Translations under genes and position numbers: made by a program
The notes under the pieces: generated by a model
Told to the model about the DNA's origin: nothing
Database searches by the model: none
What the model saw: the letters and a program-made list of their open reading frames with translations, nothing else
Assembly (NCBI GenBank): GCA_001695595.3
Contig: MBPM02000048.1
Span: forward strand, 1 to 64,000
Source of the DNA: Plasmopara viticola
Lineage: Eukaryota > Oomycota > Peronosporomycetes > Peronosporales > Peronosporaceae
DNA: 64,000 bases
Direction of reading: 5' to 3'
In this document: piece after piece, positions 53,299 to 62,288 of the stretch
How positions within the stretch are numbered: position 1 is the first letter of the stretch
Layout of the letters: every line of letters begins with the position of its first letter

Positions 53299-53784
53299 AT
53301 GGGCGTGTGGCACACTGCAGCCAAAGTGGCGTTGTGGCTACCTGTCGGCGTGACTGTAAACGCTTTAGGCGTGAGTGTAGCGAGCGTCAAGGGCCGCTCG
53401 ATGCAACCGACGCTTAATGACGGATTAACGCAAGACGTCGTGCGCGATCGTGTGCTTTTAGATAAGTTTTCAATCCACGTGCGGCACCGGTACAAGCGCG
53501 GCGACGTCGTGGTGTTGCAGTCGCCCGAGGTACCGGGTCAATATTTGATCAAGCGACTTGTGGCGTTGGAAGGAGACGTTGTGACGGACCGTAGAGGCGG
53601 CCATCGTATGGTGCCCGTGGGCAAGTGCTGGGTTGAGGGTGACAACCCCACCTTCAGCGACGATAGTGATTCGTTCGGTCCTCTGCCGCTTGCTCTCATT
53701 GATTCGCGCGTTGCTGCCGTGGTGTGGCCACCAAGCGAAATGAAACTCGTGCACTCGAAGTTGCCAGAGCGAGTTGATACATAA
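53299..53784 (+). CDS. Mitochondrial inner membrane protease subunit 2 (IMP2-like)
   Basis: A 161-aa S26 signal peptidase of the mitochondrial inner membrane that trims presequences of intermembrane-space proteins. A membrane segment lies at about residues 8-30. The catalytic Ser34 is in SVKGRSMQPTLND (IMP2 signature GxSMxPT) and the catalytic Lys85 in YLIKRLVALEGD (the KR(V/L)xxxxGD block). GKCWVEGDNPTFSDDSDSFG and PLALIDSRVAAVVWPP match the rest of the family. Length is near the family norm. It starts 65 bp after CASP on the same strand. Confidence 0.92.
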   Translation: MGVWHTAAKVALWLPVGVTVNALGVSVASVKGRSMQPTLNDGLTQDVVRDRVLLDKFSIHVRHRYKRGDVVVLQSPEVPGQYLIKRLVALEGDVVTDRRGGHRMVPVGKCWVEGDNPTFSDDSDSFGPLPLALIDSRVAAVVWPPSEMKLVHSKLPERVDT

Positions 53785-54015
53785 ATGGCTGCTAGTAATA
53801 TTGAATCAAAGGGTGGACGAAGGCGCGTTGCCTTGTCGCTGCTTCATGAAATAAAAAGTGTGCATCGCGTGCAGTACGACGCACTTAGCCGCGTATTCAC
53901 TACACGATACACTGTACCGAATGACGTAACGGTGTTACGCGACCACAGTGCACTGCTGCACTCACTACTTATACCTTTGGGTCCCGTGCAATTCGAAAGT
54001 CACGATGGCCCTTGA
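53785..54015 (+). CDS. Possible 76-codon ORF directly after IMP2 stop
   Basis: An ATG follows the IMP2 TAA stop with no gap and the frame stays open for 76 codons. The peptide is basic (RRRVALSLLHEIKSVHRVQ) with no recognised domain. Eukaryotic ribosomes rarely restart this way, so it is more likely chance or 3' UTR than a real gene. Confidence 0.2.
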   Translation: MAASNIESKGGRRRVALSLLHEIKSVHRVQYDALSRVFTTRYTVPNDVTVLRDHSALLHSLLIPLGPVQFESHDGP

Positions 54016-54046
54016 AGGAGAAAAGATGTACTCTACCTTATGACTC

Positions 54047-54088
54047 AAAGTAGTAGTGCTATCAAGATAAAGTAGTAGTGCTATCAAG
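54047..54088. repeat. Two-copy 22-bp direct repeat
   Basis: The 20-base unit aaagtagtagtgctatcaag occurs at 54047-54066 and 54069-54088, separated by at. It is likely replication slippage in the convergent 3' spacer. Confidence 0.8.
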
Positions 54089-54268
54089 GTACTCGCACAA
54101 GTGAAGCGAGAAATTCAGTGACAAAGATACTTTAATCGTGAGGCGCGATACTTGCCCTGCACATTTTACAGTTGAAGACTTCATACGAGTACTTTATAAT
54201 ACAAATTGGACGTCAACTTGGGCGCCGATAGATAAGTTGGGGCCTAGCGCGACGGCACATTGGCAGCT

Positions 54269-55075
54269 CTAGTCGCAAAAGCGGCGGATGCGAGCAGAGT
54301 CCGATTGGCTAATGAGCGCATTGGTTTTGCAGTCGATGGAGCAAAAGCCGTCCGCAGGTGTCAACGCCTTTTGGAACGACTGCTCGCAATTGTGACACTT
54401 GCTCGTCTCCGAGTGAATGGCCGTGTCATAGCGGGACATTCGGTTTTCAAGCGTCATTTCTTCTTTAAGAATGTAAAATGCGCTGCGCCCCGAGCCATTC
54501 CATGGCTTGAGCGTCACGTAGCCATAGTCGACCAAGCGCAGAAAGAGGGCTGCACACCCCGTGCGACTAGACATGATGCCAGCGTCCATGAGCCAACTCA
54601 CTGCCTCGGACTGCACAAAGTATTGATACTGCACTTTCGACCGCTTGTTCCGCGACGTGAGCGCGAGCACGTCCACAGCCGCAAAGACGAGCGCTTCTTC
54701 GACCTCGCCGAGTGGTTCGTTCTCCGAGGATTCACTGGACGCAGCCGCGGATTCGAGACCCAAGAGCGAGTCCGTCGAGGAGGACGAGCCCAACGACGCG
54801 TCGGCCAGCGCGTTGCAATGTGTACAGACACGGACGCGCCCCTTGTAGCCCAGTTCGGGCAACCGAACGGAGAAGGGCGAACAGTCGCCACACACCAGTT
54901 CTCCGCACGCGCGGCAGTGATGACGACGACGCGTCCAGATGGAAAAGTCGTTGCCACAGCACAAGCACGCGTCACTCGCGGCATCCGGACGCCATTGCGG
55001 GGGATCATTGTACCCTTTACGAGTTGGCGGGGGTCGGGCCAACGGCGAGTCGTTGGAGGTCCGCGAGACGCCCAT
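54269..55075 (-). CDS. FYVE-DEP domain protein
   Basis: A 268-aa single-exon protein starting at ATG 55075; the longer open frame has no earlier ATG. A FYVE zinc finger at about residues 37-90 has all eight ligands (CLCC, then HHCRACG, CGDC and CTHC) and the basic R(R/K)HHCR motif that binds PI3P (RRRHHCRACG), so endosomal membrane binding is expected. A DEP-like domain at about 128-190 follows (QSEAVSWLMDAGIMSSRTGC, ALFLRLVDYGYVTL). A third small Cys cluster, KCHNCEQSF then FCSIDCK, lies near residue 230. Such FYVE-plus-DEP proteins are common in oomycetes; partner and cargo are unknown. Confidence 0.87.
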   Translation of the reverse strand: MGVSRTSNDSPLARPPPTRKGYNDPPQWRPDAASDACLCCGNDFSIWTRRRHHCRACGELVCGDCSPFSVRLPELGYKGRVRVCTHCNALADASLGSSSSTDSLLGLESAAASSESSENEPLGEVEEALVFAAVDVLALTSRNKRSKVQYQYFVQSEAVSWLMDAGIMSSRTGCAALFLRLVDYGYVTLKPWNGSGRSAFYILKEEMTLENRMSRYDTAIHSETSKCHNCEQSFQKALTPADGFCSIDCKTNALISQSDSARIRRFCD

Positions 55076-58000
55076 GTTGATGCAATCGCGACCCACTGCT
55101 TCTGCTCAGCTTGACGTGTGCAAGGCCCGGAGAATCCGAAAGTGACTTCTTGTGGTACGTCGAGCGCGCCAGCAAAGCGGAGCCCAAAGTTTGGACGGAC
55201 GGGGCGACACGAGGAAGGTCTGGCTCTGCCCCTTTTTCTGGGAAGGTCCTGTCGCTTTCACTCCGGATCGTTCTTCGCAAGATTCAAAGTTTGGCAATTG
55301 AAGTAGTGGTATTCTTCTCGAGAGGGTTGACTACTAAAGCAAGGCTTGCTTCGCTTCACGAAAAGCCACTTTTCTTTGAAATATTTCAACTCAAGTTAAG
55401 CAGAAAGGCAAGAAGGGCGGAGTCTTGGTGGATTTGCCACTGATGTCTCCGACTTGAAACTATTTGATGAAGGCAAAAAAGAGAGCGACCAATCCACGTG
55501 GCAACTTTGCAACGACCCGCCTGTGTTCAGCGTGACAATACCATCTGCATCTATGAAGCGACAACGTGCTGACTGTGTTGGCTGGCTCGGGTTTGCGGGC
55601 ATCCGAAGCCGCCCGAGCTCAGTGTCAAGCTGATTCCCTCTCGCGTCAGAAGGAGCCAGACACGGATGTAGTAGCAATTGGGTCTCGAGCCAGCAAATTT
55701 TCGGTGCGTAATGTAATATTAGCGAATCGTCTTTAGTACATTTTCCGTATCTACTTCTCATACTACCTTTCTTAGTCAAGTAGTGCTCAAGCAAACCGCG
55801 ATCAACCTGTCAGAATCTTTCGACTGTGCAAGATATAAAAATTAAAGCCTCTTTTAATTTAATTGTAGAGGTCTCTTGTATTACAGTCTAAAGATGAAGC
55901 AGCTAATTATTCTCCTCAATACGCGCAATAATTACAGCATGCCTTCATCATCGTGTGCCGTTTAAAAAGCCGACGTGTGTACCCCTAATTCGTACTGTAG
56001 CGACAAAAAATGAAGAGACAGACCCTCCCGCCCGTAGTATAAAGTGTACTTGTAAATGGGATATCTTCGCTGAAGTAGCCCCAACAAAAGTGCAAGAACT
56101 TTTGATCTTCTTCCGCCAGCACGTGCAAGAAAAGTTTAAAATTCAGCTCGATGCAACAATAGCGCTTTGACGTGAAATATCAAGTTCGTGTCTTTTATGT
56201 CAGATTTGTCGTTCAAGCTGAGAAAGAAGTTGAAGAAAGTGATATACTTTTTTATGAAGCCTAATTTTGAGTACATGGTGCGAATGTCGTTGTCACTTAT
56301 GTAGAGAGGTTTATTCAATTGATCGTCAAGGCATATCGTCACTCTATAAATTTGTATCGGTAGTACAACCGATAGCACAAAAGCTTTAGCAAATCGCTTT
56401 TACATGATAACCAAGAAAATTGCCCCTTTTTCTTAACGCGTGCGTGTTTCGCTCTGTTGCCAGTAGGAACCCCGTATTCTATTTCCACTGTTTTTGCAAA
56501 GGTGGTCCCATGTACCACCATGAGACTTAAGAATTAGCCTTTAGCAGCATCGCTTTAAAGGCTTAGTATGCACACACACAAAAAAGAGTTGACTACGAGA
56601 AAAGGACAATCTATATTGTTGTATTGAATCATCGTGATGGTACTTTAGCTCATAACTTGTTATTTCAAGACAAGACACGACAGAGCAAGTAAGTATCTAA
56701 TCTCAGAATGCTCGTCGTTCTCTACTGAGTAATAGAGCGCCCTTTTCTACCGATATTGCAAGCCAGAGGTGAAATTGCACTCTTCGAAAATGAAGCTCGC
56801 ACGAACAAAAGCAAAGTCAAGTTCAAACACCTTTGCATCAACATGTTTAAAAGCTGAGAGACCCACTTCACACGGAGCTGAAACATATGCAATCATACAT
56901 TATGCTCCACAATCATGCATGGAGCATTAAACTCCATATACGAATTTACGGTGTTGTTTTGACCGAATTCGGTATGCTACGGCATTAGCCACTTTTAATG
57001 ACCTTGGGAGGTGTTTGGAGATCCCTCTTCAAGATAATAGAAATATACCAATAAGCACATCCCATCGTTGTCTGTCTCACCTGCCAGTATTAGGCGGGAG
57101 CGACTGGACTTTACACTGTACATCCTGCCCATAATCGAATCAACTCAAGACGCCAGCGTTTTTGCAAACCTAACGCTAGAGTCCATCCTCTCTTGACAGC
57201 TGTAGCGCATTTCGCAGGTCACTGTTTTAACTCAAAAAGCGTTTTCTCTTGCAAAATGTTTCCAAATTAAAAGTAGAGACTCATCAAGTCGGTCTAGCGG
57301 CTGCGGGCAAGAAGTCGAGAGGTGATGGGATTGCGAGCGAAATTGAAGCCTACACTGACACTGACATCGCTGATTTATTTACCTCGACCACTGCCACTAC
57401 AAACAGTAAAGCCGGGCGTTTATAGCAAAAGCTGGCTTCACTCTAAGCAGGAAAAGTCAAAAAGGATAAAGTTTTTGCCAGAATTGTGGTTATGTAGCGT
57501 ATCGGATATTAGAGGAAGAAGGATCATTTTTAATAGTACGCTAAATGGAATCCGGCTCTTAATAATTGATGTGCCTCACACTGAACTGCCGAGAGAATTC
57601 GGCGCCCCCCGGTCGATTGCTGATACACGATTTTGCACTTTTCCCACGCATTATTTCAAGTGGCTCCTGTCCCGCTAAGACTGCACATCATGCTTTTATG
57701 CTTTATCGAGTGTGTTGCGTATACGCTTTGGCTTAACAAGCTCAAACAATCAATCGATGAACGAACAAGGCGTGCTAGCGGAGCACAGTGAGAGCACTGG
57801 TCGCTGGTGGATGCTAGCGCATGTACTACCAAAGGTCCCTTTCTACTTGGCTTATTAGTACGAGCTACAAACTCACGAGCTGGACTCCAGCTCTTAATAA
57901 GAAAGCATTCAGTCTCTTTATCCTCCGATGCCGACGCTAGGAGGTGGTCTTTTACATAAGGTATCCAAAGTGGCACGCAAGTGTTCTCTACGAGTGACCG

Positions 58001-59431
58001 GATCGTCATTTGACGGCATGGCATAAGCGTGGCTCGTGTCTCGAGACGTTTTGTATGTATAAGACCTCGTTGTTGCACTGGTGATGTCTGATCGACAGCT
58101 AGGTCTCAGAAAAAAAATTGTATAGACTAAAAGAGCTCAAAGTCTTGAATACCCGTGTGTGACACACTAATTAGTGGTGAGACAGCATTTATCGACCTAA
58201 GTGTCGATCATCAATGATATGGGGCTGATGCCGCATTTTAGAAAAAATGATTATGTGCGATTGTAATTGTTGGATATCAATTCCGCAGGGGGTTTCGAAA
58301 ATAGCGTTTTCATTTGAAGTCAAGAATTTGAGAGTGATATTAAGTTTTGGTTCTAAGACTGAAACTTACTTTTGACACCAAATTAACGCTCTTATGAGTT
58401 ATGAGTGTAAAAAGACGCTTTCTTAAAAGAAAAGATACGGCTCTTTGATGTGCTGATTGATGCGCTAAGCCAAGGTTGCTTTACTCAAATTGCGCATAAA
58501 ATGAATATAGATAAATAAAGAAGGTTTGTAAGGACTTATATTATTTAATAGATCGAAAGGCATTCAGAGATAATGATTGCAAGCTCGAGTTGGAAAAGGG
58601 CAGTTTATCACTTTAAAAAGCACACCAAATCCTATCAATTCTATGCGCTGGACTAAATTCTGCTCAACAATTTAGTCTTTTATAGGCATGCCCCTCTCTT
58701 TCCAATGAAATGTACGAATGGACTAGCCTAGTACTATACACCGACTTTCTTTTTGCAGCTCATACAAGAACTAAGCGAGATTAAGCCAAAAGTTGAGTTC
58801 TGAATCTAACTCCGAGCTCCTTAAATACCTTTCCATCGTATTAAATTTCGATCTCGAAAGCTTGGAAAAGGTTGGGGTGACGCCCTCCTTCCAAGCGCGG
58901 GGGCTAAATGCTCGCGCGCTTCGGGCAGGTGCTTTCGGGCATCTGCAGGTCTCTAACGAGTCTCACCCTCGACGCGACGGTCTCCAGCACCGGGCGCCAC
59001 CTGGGGCTCTTACCAAGTCAGAGCTAAGCAAAATAATGGAAGACCCTCACGACCTCGGTGCTGGCTGCACTGCCCGCCGAACGAGACTCGACGTATGCGG
59101 ACACCACTCTATGCCGTGGACTAGCCAGACCGAGCCTAGCACGTGCATAACTTGGCAACGCGATAACGTAATACATTACATTACATTATGTCTCGAATTT
59201 GACATATTTGATCATGAAATAAACCATCTGATCGCAAAGCGCACAAATCATTTCCTCAAAATAGAACTTTACCACTGGCTATCATCGAACTTTACCAAAA
59301 GTAGAATTTCTCAGCTTAAATTTCTGCAAAAATCGGTATAAGAGCCCGAAAATTCTAGTCTGACATCAGTTTTTTTGGGTTGGCTCTTCCGCTCATCTCT
59401 AGAAACACCTTTGCCACGCACCCGATAAGGC
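55076..59431. other. 4.3-kb gene-poor region
   Basis: Many short frames, none with a recognisable domain. Those at 55396-55794 (minus), 57322-57678 (plus) and 57656-58078 (minus) overlap and look random. The AT-rich parts resemble those of the left edge. A GC-richer patch lies at about 58880-59170. No tRNA-like clover or rRNA sequence was seen by eye. Transposon remnants are likely but unproven. Confidence 0.45.
58880..59170. other. GC-rich island in AT-rich spacer
   Basis: About 290 bp of distinctly GC-rich sequence, open in two plus-strand frames at once, sits between AT-rich flanks. It ends at a run of overlapping tacat/attaca repeats (59170-59187). It has the look of an inserted short element, but I see no terminal repeats or target duplication. 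Confidence 0.3.
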
Positions 59432-60708
59432 ATGGCCAACCTCGCGTCAAATGACTACTATGAGAATCTGGGTGTAGGACGCACCGCTACGACGCAAGAG
59501 ATTAAGGCTGCGTGCGTTGTTACACCACAAAAGACGCAGGAGAATGGACCATTCACATGTTAATGTCTCTGTTCTAGCTACCGCAAACTTGCCATCAAGT
59601 ACCACCCCGACAAGAATTTTGCCGATAAGCTCACGGCTGAAGCTAATTTTAAGATTGTAGGCGAGGCCTACAACGTGCTTTCAGACGATCATACGCGCAA
59701 GATTTGTACGCATGCGCAACTAATTGTTTGCTTCTCGCGGAGGCCGCACTGACTCCTTTAGTGGCACTATAACTTTGGCTAGACGATATTTATGGGAAAG
59801 AAGGGCTCGAGGATGGCGCGCAGCCAATGACTAAAGAGCGCGCGATGGAGATTTTCGAGAATTTCTTTCGCTTTGGCGAGGCGATGGACCCGGACGCCCC
59901 CAATCGCTCTAAGGGTATAAGACGTGCGGCAGGTGGCGCAGTATACGCGCCTGCAAAGGGTTTTCTCTATGGCGGCAAGTCCATTGTGGGCGGAGTTGTC
60001 TTGAGTGCTGCATCCGTCGTTGCCGGTGAGTCTGTTGAGAATGACGCGTGCATCGCGAGACCTTTCTAAAGTCATGTTGGGTGCGTTTGTTGCAGGGGCT
60101 GGCGCTATGGTCGTAAATGTTGCTGCAGGGTTTAAAGAGATGGGCGAAGCTGGTGTCAATGCTGCACGCAAGCATAAGGATAAAAATCATGCAAGCGATA
60201 AGCACACTGACGGTCCTGTCACGACGGAGAGAGACGGGGTAGCTGGGTGTGGAGCAAATGGAGACCATAGTGCCGCGATTGTTTCTATCAACCAAAAACC
60301 CAATCCTACCTTTATGGGAGGACTGAAGAAAGCGACGATTGGCGCTGTGGCTGCTCCTGTTGCGGTTTGTTGCGCTTGTGACGTTGCTGTGAGTTATAAT
60401 TACGATGATGTCTCATTAATGTTGACAATTTGCAGGCAATAGTGACTGGAAGTGGCGTGTTGCTTGCAAGTGGCGTAGCAGCTAGTGGATACGTGGTCGG
60501 CGGGTTTGCTGGCGCTGCAACAAATGTAGCAAGCGGAGTGCGCGAGGTGAAGGCAGCAAATAAAATGGAGAAGAAACGTCGTGCCGACAGCGCCACAAGC
60601 ACTCAGGACTCTACAACATCGACGAAGAGTTCGCCAGAATCGGCATTACCTTCAAGTAAAACCGTTGTGGGTGCAGAAACAAGTGCTACAGCAGCTCAGA
60701 CTGCCTAA
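59432..60708 (+). CDS. J-domain (DnaJ) protein with Ala/Gly-rich hydrophobic C-terminus
   Basis: Exons 59432-59511, 59578-59705, 59783-60025, 60096-60388 and 60436-60708 give 338 aa. The J-domain occupies residues 5-75: [38 protein letters not shown] with the HPD motif that stimulates Hsp70 ATPase, and [19 protein letters not shown]. The remainder is unlike DnaJA/B: after [19 protein letters not shown] come three hydrophobic Ala/Gly/Val-rich stretches ([33 protein letters not shown] and [20 protein letters not shown]) that could be glycine-zipper membrane segments, then a polar Ser/Thr tail. All introns are GT-AG. A related layout occurs in some stramenopile J-proteins; the client is unknown. 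Confidence 0.86.
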
Positions 60709-60838
60709 ACAATGATGTACACACGATTGTGGAGCACAAATCGTCTGTAGCTAGAGAAATAAGTCCATATGAATTGTAAACATTGATTTCACGTACTGTA
60801 CCTTGCATTGTGATGTTCTAGAGCGCAATTGCTCAAGA

Positions 60839-62113
60839 CTAAAGAACAACTAAGCCTGGGCCACCAATTGAGCTAGTAAAGCACTCGAATCCTTTGCTTT
60901 CTAGCTGTGCTATCAACTTTGACACGTCTTCGTTGCTCAGACTGCGTGGTAGTAGAGTGATTGTGCAGCCGCCTCCACCTGCACCTGTTAACTTTGTAGC
61001 TCCGTTATATTGCTTGCAGATACGCATCACTTCGTCGATTCGTGGGTGGCTCATGCCAAGATCTTCGAGAATTTGTTGGTTGTGTTCGATTTTTTGGCCT
61101 AAAACTTCCTCAGATAACACCTTCCGCTCACCTAGAGCCACACATTTCTCCACAAGCTGCTGAATCATGTCAAACTGCTTCTGTACCCTTTCACGATCTA
61201 CTTCGTAGCGCCTTCGCACACTTTCAACTTGGTCCTTCGTGGAGCGCGGAACGCACGTATTCACCAAGAGGAATTGGAATTTGTTCAGCGAACATTGAAT
61301 GCGCTTGAATGAGAAGACCGGGTACTTTTGATAGAGCAAAGTTCCACCATAACAAGACACGGTATTGTCTGCACCTGAAGGTGTACCATGCAGAATTACC
61401 TCCGCAGCGAAAGCGTATTTGTTGACAAACTCCAGCTCCTGCTTCTTCGCACTATTTGACAGCTTCGCAAATGCTCCAGAAAGAGCTACACACGTTGCAG
61501 CTGAAGAGCCTAGACCTGCACCAATCGGCAGGTTGCATGCTTGGATCTCTACATCCAATCCTCCTATTGAACTGTACCAAAGTATTAGAGTTGGCCAACA
61601 CGCTGCTGGATCGATAGGCGTACCCGCTGAAATACCCAGACGAACGAAGCAAACTACAGCACAAAAACAATGGAGCTCGCAATGCATTAGCGTCTCCAGG
61701 CGTCTCGTCATCCAGCACTCTCTCGATGCGATCCATCACCTCTTGCGACGGAGTCGGAACGTAGTGAGACTCATCCTCGAGTCCGTCCACTACTTGTTGT
61801 AGCCTTGAAGTATTATACGCACGTCTCAGTGCTTGATTATCACGTGTAGACCTAATGTCCATGCATGCAAATTTGATCGATGGTTCAACGCTAGCAGGCA
61901 CGAGAATACGGGTCTGCACGCCAGCAACCACTTATGTCTGTTGGATGGATTTATAATCAAGATCAACACTCTAGTACGTACAATTTCCACCTTAATGCGT
62001 AGATCCGACAGTGCCACCGCCACGACAGGAGAGCCATAGACCACAGCGTGTTCACCAAATAGCAACAGCTTCCCTGGCGCGGACACGCTGACAACTTTGC
62101 ACTCTGTTGCCAT
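60839..62113 (-). CDS. MVK: Mevalonate kinase
   Basis: Phosphorylates mevalonate to 5-phosphomevalonate, an early step of the mevalonate route that feeds the FPP synthase about 12 kb away. Exons 62113-61978, 61930-61624 and 61571-60839 give 391 aa (human 396). GHMP-kinase motifs are intact: motif 1 SAPGKLLLFGEHAVVYGSPV at residues 10-29, motif 2 LPIGAGLGSSAATCVALSGA, HGTPSGADNTVSCYGG with the substrate-binding Asp in PSGADN, and motif 3 ATKLTGAGGGGCTITLLP near the C-terminus. The join at exon 1/2 uses donor gtacta; a 52-nt second intron has a ctaat branch site 15 nt before its acceptor. It shares a 175-bp divergent promoter with the hAT-like frame. Confidence 0.94.
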
Positions 62114-62288
62114 GACTTAAAATATCGGTACACTGTACCACTTGATTACCAGCACTCTCGGTAGTTTTTACGACTGCGCCATTCGTAGCCGTATTTACGC
62201 GCCGATCCCAAGGTGTGTGTTGAAGTGACATTCACTCTGTTCCGCAGCCAAGCTAACCTTTTTGCAATGCCATGCAGACGACGACGCT
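62114..62288. promoter_or_regulatory. Divergent promoter, MVK and hAT-like gene
   Basis: 175 bp between divergent ATGs. cattcactctgttccgca near 62230 is a loose match to the oomycete initiator. No CCAAT or TATA box was seen at a sensible distance. The assignment rests on position. Confidence 0.3.

Noticed and set aside
54260..55114. 284-codon plus-strand frame opposite the FYVE-DEP gene
   Set aside because: Arg/Ala/Val-rich shadow; the FYVE ligands on the minus strand are complete.
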